Assembly (NCBI GenBank): GCA_965249835.1
Contig: CBDFMY010000003.1
Span: 372,001 to 436,000, forward strand
Source: JAHRAW01 sp965249835
GTDB taxonomy: Bacteria > Pseudomonadota > Gammaproteobacteria > Arenicellales > Poriferihabitantaceae
Direction of reading: 5' to 3'
DNA length: 64,000 bases
Below, piece by piece: positions 25,204-33,861 of this stretch. Made by a program: the position numbers and the translations under genes. Positions within the stretch are counted from its first letter, which is position 1; each line of letters opens with the position of its first letter. The notes under the pieces are model-generated. The model saw only the letters and a list, made by a program, of their open reading frames with translations. It made no database searches and was not told the DNA's origin.

Positions 25204-25304
25204 TGGTAGCCAATATGCTGGATTTGCATGGCATCTCCTCTTGGGTTGAGGAGTGCCATATGTATCTGAGCTTATGCAGTATGTGGTGGCACATACAAAT
25301 ATAA
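25204..25304 (+). repeat. 75-bp repeat E plus transposase C-terminus remnant
   Basis: Bases 25204-25278 match the reverse complement of 45964-46038 with three mismatches in 75. They are followed by CAGTATGTGGTGGCACATAC, which encodes SMWWHIQ. That is the C-terminal signature of IS481-like transposase remnants also seen at 49901 and 54480. The whole is probably the tail of a decayed insertion sequence just upstream of proS. Confidence 0.6.
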
Positions 25305-25363
25305 GTAGAGGAGTATAAAACAAGGTAGACTCGCGCATTGATTTTTCGCCGCAGATAGCACCC

Positions 25364-27085
25364 ATGCATACTTCCCAACGTCTTCTTGGCACGCTCAAGG
25401 AAATCCCCGCCGACGCCGAAATTGTCAGCCACCAACTCATGTTGCGCGCCGGTCTGATTCGCCGCGTCGCCGCGGGAATCTACAACTGGCTACCCACCGG
25501 AATCAATGTGCTACGCAAGGTCGAGCGCATCATCCGCGAAGAGATGAACCGCTCCGGCGCGCAGGAGATGCTGATGCCGGCGGTGCAACCCGCCGAGTTG
25601 TGGCAGGCCTCCGGACGGTGGGAGGAATACGGTCCCGAACTGTTGCGTTTTGACGACCGCCATCAGCGGGATTTCTGCTTTGGCCCGACCCACGAGGAAG
25701 TGATTACCACGCTGGTGAAAAACGAGATTCGAAGTTACCGCCAGTTGCCCGCCAATTTCTATCAGATTCAAACCAAGTTTCGCGACGAGATCAGGCCGCG
25801 CTTCGGCGTTATGCGCGGGCGGGAGTTCATTATGAAGGACGCGTATTCGTTCGATGTAGATCGCGCATCGTTGCGCAAGTCATATGACTTGATGCATCAA
25901 ACCTATTGCACCATCTTCGACCGCATGGGGCTGGGTTATCGAGCGGTGGTGGCCGATTCCGGCAGCATTGGCGGCGACACCTCCCACGAGTTTCATGTGC
26001 TTGCCGATTCCGGCGAAGATGCTATCGCGTTTTCCACCACCGGCGATTATGCCACCAATCTGGAAATGGCCGAAGCGCTGGCACCGAGCCAGCCGCGACC
26101 GGCTGCGGCCGAAGAAATGCGCCTGGTGGACACCCCCGACACCAAAACCATTCAGGCGTTGGTAGACCACTTTAACCTGCCGGTTGAAAAAACCATCAAG
26201 ACGCTGGTGGTGGATGCATCAAAGGAATCGGGGCATCAATTGATCGCTTTGTTGGTGCGCGGCGACCACGAATTGAATGCAATCAAGGCGGCGCGATTGC
26301 CCGAGGTGGCGAGCCCGTTGCGCATGGCTGAGCAAGCCGAAATCCGCGATGCCATCGGTGCCGGAGCCGGCTCTTTGGGCCCGGTCAACCTGCCCATTGC
26401 GTTTGTCGCCGACCACAGCGTTGCGGCGATGGCCGACTTCGGTGCCGGTGCCAACATCGAAGACAAACATTATTTCGGCATCAACTGGGAACGCGATCTG
26501 CCGGCGCCGGCAGTTGCCGACCTGCGCAACATCGTTGAAGGCGACCCCAGCCCCGACGGCAAGGGCACGCTGACCATCGCCCGCGGCATTGAGGTCGGAC
26601 ACATTTTTCAACTCGGCACCAAATACAGCAAGGCGTTGGGTGCCACCGTGCTGGACGAAGACGGGCGGGCGGTGGCGGTGGAAATGGGCTGCTACGGCAT
26701 CGGCGTGACCCGAGTGATCGCCGCCGCCATCGAACAGCATCACGATGAAAAAGGCATCATCTGGCCCGACGCCATCGCGCCCTACGACATTGCCATCGTG
26801 CCGATCGGATTTGCGCGCACGGAAAAAGTAAAAAAATCCGCGCTGGATTTACACGAGCAATTGCAACGCGCCGGCTTCGATGTGTTGCTTGATGATCGCG
26901 ATGAACGACCCGGCGTGATGTTCGCCGACATGGAACTCATCGGCATCCCTCATCGTCTGGTGGTGGCCGAGCGCGGTCTGGCAAAAGGCATCGTCGAATA
27001 TCGTCATCGCGCCACCGGCACCGAGCGGGAAATCGAAATCGATTCGCTGTTGCAGACGCTGCTGGAACTGAAAAACACCCGATAA
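25364..27085 (+). CDS. proS: ProS, prolyl-tRNA synthetase (bacterial type with INS domain)
   Basis: ProS charges tRNA-Pro with proline in the cytoplasm. The 573 residues fit the bacterial form. Seen: LMLRAGLIRRVAAGIYNWLPTG (motif region 26-47), EMNRSGAQEMLMPAVQP (motif 1), FCFGPTHEEVITTLVKNEIRSYRQLP and FRDEIRPRFGVMRGREFIMKDAYSFD (motif 2, about 137-162), then an editing (INS) domain from roughly 224 to 405, EMGCYGIGVTRVIAA (motif 3) and a C-terminal anticodon-binding domain with LLDDRDERPGVMFADMELIGIPHR. No defects are seen. Remnants of an insertion sequence lie in its upstream region. Confidence 0.98.
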   Translation: MHTSQRLLGTLKEIPADAEIVSHQLMLRAGLIRRVAAGIYNWLPTGINVLRKVERIIREEMNRSGAQEMLMPAVQPAELWQASGRWEEYGPELLRFDDRHQRDFCFGPTHEEVITTLVKNEIRSYRQLPANFYQIQTKFRDEIRPRFGVMRGREFIMKDAYSFDVDRASLRKSYDLMHQTYCTIFDRMGLGYRAVVADSGSIGGDTSHEFHVLADSGEDAIAFSTTGDYATNLEMAEALAPSQPRPAAAEEMRLVDTPDTKTIQALVDHFNLPVEKTIKTLVVDASKESGHQLIALLVRGDHELNAIKAARLPEVASPLRMAEQAEIRDAIGAGAGSLGPVNLPIAFVADHSVAAMADFGAGANIEDKHYFGINWERDLPAPAVADLRNIVEGDPSPDGKGTLTIARGIEVGHIFQLGTKYSKALGATVLDEDGRAVAVEMGCYGIGVTRVIAAAIEQHHDEKGIIWPDAIAPYDIAIVPIGFARTEKVKKSALDLHEQLQRAGFDVLLDDRDERPGVMFADMELIGIPHRLVVAERGLAKGIVEYRHRATGTEREIEIDSLLQTLLELKNTR

Positions 27086-27131
27086 TTGCCGTAAATACTC
27101 GCGCAACCACGCAAAAATCATTGCGAAATAA

Positions 27132-27160
27132 TTGACATTTGACTGTCATTTTTGTATTTA
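27132..27160 (+). promoter_or_regulatory. Predicted sigma70-like promoter of the cold-shock gene, with inverted repeat
   Basis: TTGACA (27132-27137), a 17-bp spacer and TATTTA (27155-27160) form a strong -35 and a fair -10. The -35 overlaps a perfect inverted repeat TGACA-N6-TGTCA (27133-27148) that could be an operator. A start near 27167 gives a leader of about 113 nt, as is common for cold-shock mRNAs. Confidence 0.65.
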
Positions 27161-27225
27161 CAAGGCGCTAACAGTGATACACTCGCGCCGATGCCAGCCG
27201 GTGCGGGGGTATTAAACACGCAGCA

Positions 27226-27254
27226 CAGCCTCGTAGTGAGGCTGACTTTTTTTT
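27226..27254 (+). terminator. Intrinsic terminator/attenuator hairpin in the cold-shock gene leader
   Basis: A perfect 7-bp stem CAGCCTC / GAGGCTG with loop GTAGT is followed, after AC, by eight T. It lies 141 bp after proS but also 26 bp before the cold-shock ATG and downstream of its predicted promoter. It may act as a leader attenuator rather than the proS terminator. Confidence 0.75.
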
Positions 27255-27279
27255 GTAAATTTTGAAACACGAGGTAAGT

Positions 27280-27492
27280 ATGTCAGGCGAACAAGTAACC
27301 GGAACCGTAAAGTGGTTTAACGACACCAAAGGTTTTGGTTTCATTGAAAGAGAAGGGGGGGCCGACGTTTTTGTGCATTACCGCGCAATCAACGGAGAAG
27401 GCCGAAGAACACTCCACGATGGTCAACAGGTTACATTTCAAGTTGTAGATGGCGCCAAAGGACCACAAGCAGAGAACGTAACTCCCGTCTAA
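27280..27492 (+). CDS. CspA-family cold-shock domain protein
   Basis: A 70-residue single-domain nucleic-acid chaperone that binds single-stranded RNA/DNA and melts structure. It carries the cold-shock fold: GTVKWFNDTKGFGFIEREGG (about 8-27) with RNP1 KGFGFI, then RNP2 DVFVHY (usually VFVHF) and QVTFQVVDGAKGPQAENV. The ATG at 27280 is chosen because GAGGTAAG sits 5-12 bases ahead; the upstream frame adds only six residues. The leader holds a terminator-like hairpin. A separate stem-loop follows the stop. Confidence 0.95.
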   Translation: MSGEQVTGTVKWFNDTKGFGFIEREGGADVFVHYRAINGEGRRTLHDGQQVTFQVVDGAKGPQAENVTPV

Positions 27493-27505
27493 GTTTTCGA
27501 CAGAC

Positions 27506-27528
27506 ATCATCCCACGGAACGGGATGAT
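27506..27528 (+). other. Stem-loop after the cold-shock gene
   Basis: ATCATCCC and GGGATGAT pair perfectly (8 bp) around the loop ACGGAAC, 14 bp after the stop codon. No T-run follows, so it may be a processing or stabilising hairpin rather than an intrinsic terminator. Confidence 0.55.
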
Positions 27529-27650
27529 CACTTCATGCGGCGCAACCAAGGACAGCGCGGGTGCCATTTCAATTTTGCGTAAAACGCGGAGCGGATTCGT
27601 GCGTCCGGGAATGCGTGCGCGAGAATGACGGCAGGGAGAGCGATTTTTCG

Positions 27651-27698
27651 CAAGCGAAGCGAGCCCGAAGGGCGCGTATCAGGGATGATACGCGCAAA
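27651..27698. repeat. Hairpin repeat family G, copy 1
   Basis: Contains GCGAAGCGAGCCCGAAGGGC followed by a perfect 10-bp stem GCGCGTATCA / TGATACGCGC with loop GGGA (27672-27695). The same 47 bp occurs inverted at 36724-36770. It lies 6 bp downstream of the moeA stop (minus strand). Confidence 0.8.
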
Positions 27699-27703
27699 TC
27701 CAG

Positions 27704-29815
27704 TTAAAAAGGTTCCACCTCAACGCGCTCGCCAGCGTTCACATGCGCGCAATCGGTGGGCAGGATGATGAAGCAATTGGCTTCGCCCATGGAGCGCAAA
27801 ATCCCCGAACCTTGTACGCCGGTGGATCTGACCACGGTTTCGCCACTCTCGTCCCGGCACAAAACCCCGCGTTGATATTCCGTGCGTCCGCGTCTTTTTT
27901 TCAGCGCGCCCACACTCTTGACCATGAGTCGCAACGGCGTTGTCGGTTGCGCGACTTCGCCGGCCAGCAGTCGCAACGCCGGCGCGACAAAAATTTGGAA
28001 GGTGACCATCACCGACACCGGGTTGCCGGGCAATCCAAAAAACAAACTCTTGCCGTCGCTATTTTTGCGTACCTTGCCGAAGATCAACGGTCGCCCCGGT
28101 TTGATTGCGACTTTATGGAACACCACTTGGCCGCGCCGCGCCACGATGTCGCGAATGTAATCGGCATCACCGACCGATGCGCCGGCGGAAGTGATTACCA
28201 GATCGGCGCACTCGGCGGCATGCGCGATGGCCGCGTCGAGCGCGGCGGCATCGTCCGGCACGATGCCGAGGTCCACCATTTCCACGCCGAGTTGCGACAA
28301 CATGCCGTGCAGCGTGTAGCGGTTGGAGTCGTATAGTTCGCCGATGTTCAGCGCGGTGCCGAGCGGGCGCAATTCGTCTCCGTTGGAAAAAAACGCAACG
28401 CGTGGTCGGCGCAACACCGGCAACTCGGCAAACCCGAGCGATGCCGCCAACCCGATGTGCGATGGTGCCAACCGACAACCGGCGGCGATGGCGATGTCGC
28501 CGACCTCAATATCTTCACCGGCATAACGCACATTGGCACCGACTTGCGCGCCGCCTTCTTGCACCACGATGCGCTCGCCGTCTCGTGTCACCTGCTCTTG
28601 CGCGACCACGCTGTCGGTGCCGTTCGGCATCACCGCGCCGGTCATGATGCGCACGCATTGGCCGGCGCGCACCTTGCCGTGAAATGGCTTGCCCGCCATT
28701 GAGGTGCCAATCACACGCAGTGTTGTCGCGTGTTTGTCACGCGATGCATCAGACAAATCCGCGCCGCGAAATGCGTAACCATCCATCGCCGAATTGGTGT
28801 GGTTCGGCACTTGCACGCGGCTGGCAATGTCCACCGCAGCCACTCGTCCCAACGCCGTGCGCACCGCCACCGTCTCAACTGGTTTGAGTGGCGCAGTGGC
28901 ACGTGCGATCAACTCATGCGCACGCTCGGCGCTGACCGAATTCGGGTCGGTGTCGCAATCAATACGGTCGGGTGGTTCCATGGTGGAATGGTTACCGGAA
29001 AATCGCGAATGCAAGCATACTTCGACGTTGAGTATTTTAGTCAACTCTTTGGCGTAGTCATGCAATCGGTCGTGCAATGCTTTGGCATTCGCTTCTTTCA
29101 AGCGCGGCGAGACGAGCAACACTTCCAAATGATAGGTTGATTCGCCGCGCACGCCGGTGTTTTTTTCCAATGGTGGGCAAGACAAAACCCATGCATCGCG
29201 CAAATGTTCTTCTTTCAGTTGCTGGTATTTTTTGCCAACGCAATTTTCAGGATCTTTGTTCAGCACAAACAAAACAATCGTTGCGTTTTTTTGTTTGGAC
29301 TCGCGGGCGATCTTCCGAATGATTTGTTTCTCGGAATCGGCTTTCACTTCACGAGGAAGAAAATCGCCAAACGGATCAATCAAAACCATTTCGTTTTTGC
29401 GCACACAATCCAAAACAGAATAGCCGTCTTGCGCGTCAAATCCTTCGCGCTTTAGTTCACATATGCCGTAATCCGCCAACTCTTTGCGAGTATTCTGGTC
29501 TTTGTCGGAAGCAAAAACCTGCGCCGTTTTGCCGGCATTTTCAGCGGCACGGCAAACGAGAAAACTGCTGCCGTAATAACGACCCTCGGCAATTTCCGCT
29601 TGTGCATCAAGCAACGCGAAACCATCCAGTTTTTTCACGCGTTCAACAACAGCCGGCACCGCACGGTGGTCCGGCTTCCCGCCGAACGGGTCGAGGAAGG
29701 TGATGGTGTCGTCGCCATCGCCATCACCATACCAATGCACCAACTCGGCGAGCAGGCCGTGCTTCAACAAATCCCCGGCGTTGCCGGCATCGTATAGAAA
29801 TTTATTCGTAGTCAT
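27704..29815 (-). CDS. moeA: Fusion: RlmJ-like methyltransferase domain + MoeA molybdopterin molybdotransferase
   Basis: One open frame of 703 residues from the ATG at 29815. Residues about 1-280 start FLYDAGNAGDLLKHGLLAEL, resembling the AGNHADVLKH start of the 23S rRNA methylase RlmJ, with ITFLDPFGG and VLIDPFGDFLPREV strands of a Rossmann methylase. From about 280 (internal Met at base 28981, MEPPDRID) it is MoeA, which inserts molybdate into adenylated molybdopterin: NHTNSAMDGYAFR, GQCVRIMTGAVMPNGTDSVV, GELYDSNRY, TSAGASVGDADYI and FFGLPGNPVSVMVTF. It overlaps moaC by ATGA. No stop separates the domains. Separate initiation at the internal ATG is possible. Confidence 0.85.
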   Translation of the reverse strand: MTTNKFLYDAGNAGDLLKHGLLAELVHWYGDGDGDDTITFLDPFGGKPDHRAVPAVVERVKKLDGFALLDAQAEIAEGRYYGSSFLVCRAAENAGKTAQVFASDKDQNTRKELADYGICELKREGFDAQDGYSVLDCVRKNEMVLIDPFGDFLPREVKADSEKQIIRKIARESKQKNATIVLFVLNKDPENCVGKKYQQLKEEHLRDAWVLSCPPLEKNTGVRGESTYHLEVLLVSPRLKEANAKALHDRLHDYAKELTKILNVEVCLHSRFSGNHSTMEPPDRIDCDTDPNSVSAERAHELIARATAPLKPVETVAVRTALGRVAAVDIASRVQVPNHTNSAMDGYAFRGADLSDASRDKHATTLRVIGTSMAGKPFHGKVRAGQCVRIMTGAVMPNGTDSVVAQEQVTRDGERIVVQEGGAQVGANVRYAGEDIEVGDIAIAAGCRLAPSHIGLAASLGFAELPVLRRPRVAFFSNGDELRPLGTALNIGELYDSNRYTLHGMLSQLGVEMVDLGIVPDDAAALDAAIAHAAECADLVITSAGASVGDADYIRDIVARRGQVVFHKVAIKPGRPLIFGKVRKNSDGKSLFFGLPGNPVSVMVTFQIFVAPALRLLAGEVAQPTTPLRLMVKSVGALKKRRGRTEYQRGVLCRDESGETVVRSTGVQGSGILRSMGEANCFIILPTDCAHVNAGERVEVEPF

Positions 29816-30321
29816 TTTTCCACATCCGCCCGATTCCATTCGCCGGATTTGCCGCCGGATTTATGCACCAGGCGGACTTGGTTGATTTCCATCCCGCGGT
29901 CGACCGACTTGCACATATCGTAGATGGTCAGCAACGCGGTTTGTACCGCGGTCAATGCTTCCATTTCAACGCCGGTGCGCTCGGTGGTGGCGGCTGTGGC
30001 AGTGCAATGTATGGCGTGGCTTTCGTGGTCGGGTGCCGATTTCATCGAAAACTCCACGGAAATATACGTCAGCATGATCGGATGACACAGCGGCACCAAC
30101 TCGGCGGTTCGCTTGGCACCCATGATGCCGGCCACGCGGGCGACGGCAAGCACATCGCCTTTTTTATGTGCGCCGGATTCCAGCATCACCAGCGTATCGA
30201 CATTCATGCTAATCCGGCCCTCGGCCACCGCCTTGCGTTCGGTGGCGCGCTTGCGCCCGACATCCACCATGTGCGCTTCGCCACGTTGGTTGAGGTGCGT
30301 GAGTTTGCCTTTCTTTGTCAT
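29812..30321 (-). CDS. moaC: MoaC, cyclic pyranopterin monophosphate synthase
   Basis: MoaC acts with MoaA to make cyclic pyranopterin monophosphate, the first step of molybdenum cofactor synthesis. The 169 residues show LTHLNQRGEAHMVDVGRKR, MGAKRTAELVPLCHPIMLTY (about 77-96), the active-site HCTATAATTERTGVEMEALTAV (about 115-136) and MCKSVDRGMEINQVRLVHKSGGKSG. Length and motifs are normal. Its TGA overlaps the ATG of the methyltransferase-MoeA fusion. moaD and moaE lie 21 kb away in decayed form. Confidence 0.97.
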   Translation of the reverse strand: MTKKGKLTHLNQRGEAHMVDVGRKRATERKAVAEGRISMNVDTLVMLESGAHKKGDVLAVARVAGIMGAKRTAELVPLCHPIMLTYISVEFSMKSAPDHESHAIHCTATAATTERTGVEMEALTAVQTALLTIYDMCKSVDRGMEINQVRLVHKSGGKSGEWNRADVEK

Positions 30322-30409
30322 GTGGTCATTCGTGGTTTAATCGTCACGAGGTCGCGATTAAAGTTCATTGCTATCGATACGACTGCCGATAATAATGGTA
30401 TCGTAATGC

Positions 30410-31603
30410 GTGTGCAAATCGCCGGCAACTCTCGTGCATAGCGACTCAATTCTATTTTCCATGTTTTTGATCTTCGGCGGTGCCGCGCTGCTGGCGACGG
30501 TCGCGTTGTATCTGCGGCAAGCGATGTTGGTGGCGTATCTGGTCATCGGCGCGATGCTGGGACCGTGGGGGTTTGCCCTGGTCACCGACGCGCAGTTAAT
30601 CCAGGACATCGCACGCATCGGCATCATCTTTTTGTTGTTCCTGCTTGGGTTAAATCTGGCGCCGCAAAAATTATTTCGACTCATCCGCGAGACCACCTGG
30701 GTAACTTTGTTCGGCACCCTGGCGTTCGGTGGCGTGGCCGGCATCACGGCATGGGCGTTCGGCTTTGCCGCGCCCGATGTCATCGTCATCGGCATCGCCG
30801 CTTCTTTTTCCAGCACCATCATCGGACTGAAATTGTTGCCGACCACGGTGTTGCATCATCGTCACACCGGCGAAGTAATCATCAGCATATTGTTGTTGCA
30901 GGATTTAATCGCCATCATCGCCATGCTTGGGATTCAAGCAGTTGGACACGGCGACTTGCCGCTTGCCGGCATCGCGAGTTTGTTTCTGGCGTTACCCGCG
31001 TTGGTGGCGATCGCGTGGCTCGGGCATCGCTATATCGCGCTTAATTTATTTCTCAAGTTCGACCGCATTCAGGAATATGTTTTTTTGCTGACCATCGGCT
31101 GGTGTCTCGGCATCGCCCAACTTGCCGAGAGCATGGGCTTGTCCTACGAAATTGGCGCGTTTGTCGCCGGCGTCGCCATCGCCACCAGCCCGATCGCGTT
31201 GCACATCGCAAGCAGTTTCAAACCGCTGCGCGATTTCTTTTTGGTTATGTTTTTCTTTGGTCTCGGTGCCGGCTTCGATTTTTATGCCGCCGCCGCGGTG
31301 GCGTTGCCGGCTGTGGTTATCGCGATTTTATTGCTTGTCATCAAACCGGTTGTGTTTCGGTTTTTGCTGGTCAAGCAAGCGGAAACCGATCAATTGGCGT
31401 GGGAGATTGGCGTTCGCCTCGGACAATTGAGCGAGTTCTCGTTGCTGGTTGTTTTCGTTGCGCAACAAAACCGACTGATTGCGTTGGACACTTTGTATAT
31501 GGTGCAACTTGCGACCATGATCACTTTTATTGTTTCCGCTTATTGGATCGTCGCCAAATATCCAACTCCGATTGCCATTGATGATGCGTTGCGCCGCGAT
31601 TGA
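30410..31603 (+). CDS. CPA2-family cation:proton antiporter (Kef/YbaL type membrane domain)
   Basis: An inner-membrane monovalent cation/proton antiporter or K+ efflux system. The 397 residues contain only the membrane domain, with no RCK/TrkA_N domain. About 12 hydrophobic helices are seen, with LFLLGLNLAPQKLFRLIRETTWV, IAASFSSTIIGLKLLP, VIISILLLQDLIAIIAML (the ion-binding QDL region, about 165-182) and LSYEIGAFVAGVAIATSP. The GTG at 30410 and the ATG at 30461 are both possible starts. Na+ versus K+ specificity is unknown. Confidence 0.88.
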   Translation: MCKSPATLVHSDSILFSMFLIFGGAALLATVALYLRQAMLVAYLVIGAMLGPWGFALVTDAQLIQDIARIGIIFLLFLLGLNLAPQKLFRLIRETTWVTLFGTLAFGGVAGITAWAFGFAAPDVIVIGIAASFSSTIIGLKLLPTTVLHHRHTGEVIISILLLQDLIAIIAMLGIQAVGHGDLPLAGIASLFLALPALVAIAWLGHRYIALNLFLKFDRIQEYVFLLTIGWCLGIAQLAESMGLSYEIGAFVAGVAIATSPIALHIASSFKPLRDFFLVMFFFGLGAGFDFYAAAAVALPAVVIAILLLVIKPVVFRFLLVKQAETDQLAWEIGVRLGQLSEFSLLVVFVAQQNRLIALDTLYMVQLATMITFIVSAYWIVAKYPTPIAIDDALRRD

Positions 31604-31621
31604 TGTCGCGACAAAAAAAAA

Positions 31622-32434
31622 TTAAATAGCGAACAGTGATGACAAGGATGTGTTGAGCGACTGCACGGTTTGGCCGCTGTCGCGGTCGAGCACCAACACC
31701 GCCATGCCGAGGTTTGCGCGTTGCCAATCGGCCGGCAGGTCGAGCGTGATGTCGGCGTGGTTGGTGCCGCGATGGATCGCAACCGGCGAACTAAAGTGAC
31801 GCACTACGAAATCATGCCGCAGCGTCTTGCCGCGGTTTTCGCCGCGACCGATTTGCCGCGTGATGCCGCTTTCATAAATCACAAAATACGCTTGCGTGGA
31901 ATTATCGTGCGCACCGTGCGCACGACTTTCAACTTCTATGCGCGCCATGAGATTGCCCGTGTCGCCATTGGTGTCGTGGCGAATGTGCAACGCGATGGTC
32001 GCTTGCGCCGTGCGCGCGTTGGCTTCGCGAATGGCGCGAGTGATGTTCGCGCCGCCGTGCGTATCGCGTCCGTCCACGGCGAATTGCGGCGTGTAAATTG
32101 TGCGCATGCGATTGTTGGCGGCGACTTCACGCTGGCGTGCGGTGAACGCCTTCTGCGAATACGGGTCGGGCCAGCCGAGGCTGTTCCAGTAATCCACATG
32201 AAACGCCAACGGCACGGCGTGGAAATCCTGCCCCAACGATGCACCGAGTTGGCGCAACCAGGCATCCGCCGGCGGGCAACTGCTGCAACCTTCGGAGGTA
32301 TACAGTTCAATCAGCGGGCTAACGGTGGCGTGACTGGTCGCGGATAAGGTTGCAGTTTCTTCAGCACTTGCCAACGCTGTGGTGGAAAGTATAAGCGCGA
32401 AAAAAATCGGTGTGAACAATTGGCGAGGTCGCAT
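31622..32434 (-). CDS. DUF1223 thioredoxin-like exported protein
   Basis: A 270-residue protein with a signal peptide (MRPRQLFTPIFFALILSTTA, cleavage after ALA). The DUF1223 thioredoxin-like motif follows: LIELYTSEGCSSCPPADAWL (about 38-57), with CSSC as a potential redox pair. Further family segments are AVPLAFHVDYWNSLGWPDPY and TPQFAVDGRDTHGG. Its function is not established; a redox or copper-related role is often guessed. It starts 7 bp after msrB on the same strand, which fits a periplasmic redox operon. Confidence 0.85.
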   Translation of the reverse strand: MRPRQLFTPIFFALILSTTALASAEETATLSATSHATVSPLIELYTSEGCSSCPPADAWLRQLGASLGQDFHAVPLAFHVDYWNSLGWPDPYSQKAFTARQREVAANNRMRTIYTPQFAVDGRDTHGGANITRAIREANARTAQATIALHIRHDTNGDTGNLMARIEVESRAHGAHDNSTQAYFVIYESGITRQIGRGENRGKTLRHDFVVRHFSSPVAIHRGTNHADITLDLPADWQRANLGMAVLVLDRDSGQTVQSLNTSLSSLFAI

Positions 32435-32441
32435 CACTTGT

Positions 32442-33062
32442 TCACTTAAACAAGGCGATGTATTGTTCATAACCGGCTTCGGCAAGTTGCTCCTTCGGGA
32501 TGAACTTCATTGCCGCGGAGTTCATGCAATAACGCAATCCGTTCGGTGCCGGACCATCCTTGAACAAGTGTCCCAAATGTGAATCGGCGTGGCGGCTTCT
32601 GACCTCGGTTCGCGGAAAAAGAAGTTTGTAATCTACGCGTTCCACGATGTTCTCCGACGCAAGCGGTTGCGAAAAACTTGGCCAGCCGGTGCCCGAATCG
32701 TATTTATCGCGAGACGAAAACAACGGCTCGCCGCTGACAATGTCGACATAAATGCCGTCTCGTTTTTCGTCATTATACGGATTGCTGAATGGCCGCTCGG
32801 TGGCGTCTTTCTGCGTGACTTGAAACTGCAGGTCGGTCAATTGCGCTTTGATTTCATCGACAGAAGGCTTGGCGTAAGTCATCGCGGTTTTTTCTGGTGT
32901 TGATTGAATGGAGTTTGACATGGTTTGGTCATCGGTGATGGTCGGCTTTTCTGCTTGCGGTTGATTGAGCATCGCGCCAAACGCAACACCCGCAAGCACG
33001 AGGGTGCCGACCAATAAAGTGGTGGTTTTCGGAGTGGTAATTTTAGGAATGATAATCTTCAT
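32442..33062 (-). CDS. msrB: MsrB, peptide-methionine (R)-S-oxide reductase, membrane-anchored or exported
   Basis: MsrB reduces the R form of methionine sulfoxide. The 206 residues have an N-terminal hydrophobic segment (about 16-30), a low-complexity linker, then the MsrB domain from about 65: ERPFSNPYNDEKRDGIYVDI, SGTGWPSFSQPL, VRSRHADSHLGHLFKDGPAP and the catalytic Cys in RYCMNSAAMKFI. The zinc-binding CxxC pairs of the zinc form are absent, as in periplasmic PilB-type domains. The anchor suggests repair of envelope proteins. It pairs with the DUF1223 gene. Confidence 0.94.
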   Translation of the reverse strand: MKIIIPKITTPKTTTLLVGTLVLAGVAFGAMLNQPQAEKPTITDDQTMSNSIQSTPEKTAMTYAKPSVDEIKAQLTDLQFQVTQKDATERPFSNPYNDEKRDGIYVDIVSGEPLFSSRDKYDSGTGWPSFSQPLASENIVERVDYKLLFPRTEVRSRHADSHLGHLFKDGPAPNGLRYCMNSAAMKFIPKEQLAEAGYEQYIALFK

Positions 33063-33129
33063 AATGGGGAACCGTTAATGGATGCGAAAAAGGATGATAG
33101 CAATTATGACACGCATGGTCGCGCGAAGT

Positions 33130-33855
33130 TCAACTCGCGTCAAAAAATCGCGTCAATTCGGAGATGTTGTTCAGCACATAATCGCCGTGCGCGACCAATT
33201 CGGCGTGGCCATGCGCACCGCTCAGCACGCCGATCGAGCAAGCGACGCCGGCGTTTTTACCCATGTGCAAATCCCGCGGGCTGTCGCCGACCATCATCAC
33301 CTGCTGCGGTAACAGTGCGCAGGATTCGCAAAATGCATGCACCATGCCGGGCTCTGGTTTCACGCCGTGTCCGCTGTCGGCACCGCAGACAAAATCAAAC
33401 AATGCGTCAATACGATGCGTGCGCAACATGCGACGCGCGTTTTGTTCGTTGTCCATGGTGGCGACACCGAGAGCAAGTCCGTGCGCACGCAACTTTTTGA
33501 ATAACGATGGTAGATCCTCCACCGCCGCCTTGCCGCCCGCATCGGGCAAGTTGAAGATCGCTTCAATGGCGCGTTGCTCATCACCTTCAATCGGCGCGCC
33601 GATGACCTGCGACCAAAAATCCAGAATCTCGCGATTGCAACCCGAAGCCAACTTTGAGTCGGCGCGCCAGGTGCGCGTCTCGGCGATAAATCCGCCGCGT
33701 TCCAACAACATCTGCGCCTCCGCCACGCTGCCAAATCTGCTTTGCAAATACGCCGCCGCACGCTGATACGGCTCCAACCAGGTGGCGTTGAAATCCAACA
33801 ACGTGCCGTCTTTGTCGAACAGGATTCCTTTTATGTCGGTTAATTTTTTTGTCAT
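33130..33855 (-). CDS. HAD-family hydrolase, phosphoglycolate-phosphatase-like
   Basis: A 241-residue haloacid-dehalogenase phosphatase. Motif I with the nucleophile is LFDKDGTLLDFNATWLEPY (about 12-30), motif II is GVATMDNEQNARRML, and motif III/IV is GVKPEPGMVHAFCE then MMVGDSPRDLHMGKNAGV (about 190-207). The helical cap places it near Gph, which removes phosphate from 2-phosphoglycolate, but many paralogues act on other phosphoesters. It is the last gene of a minus-strand run with the VOC protein (6 bp apart) and cca. Confidence 0.85.
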   Translation of the reverse strand: MTKKLTDIKGILFDKDGTLLDFNATWLEPYQRAAAYLQSRFGSVAEAQMLLERGGFIAETRTWRADSKLASGCNREILDFWSQVIGAPIEGDEQRAIEAIFNLPDAGGKAAVEDLPSLFKKLRAHGLALGVATMDNEQNARRMLRTHRIDALFDFVCGADSGHGVKPEPGMVHAFCESCALLPQQVMMVGDSPRDLHMGKNAGVACSIGVLSGAHGHAELVAHGDYVLNNISELTRFFDAS

Positions 33856-33861
33856 GCGCGA

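Noticed and set aside
24964..25440. 158-codon minus-strand ORF upstream of proS
   Set aside because: It is translated repeats B, D and E and overlaps the proS start. Its similarity to the ORF at 45844-46053 is explained by repeat E.
27226..27254. Simple proS terminator
   Set aside because: A good promoter for the cold-shock gene lies upstream of the hairpin, so it is at least in that gene's leader. The proS-only role is not favoured, though not excluded.
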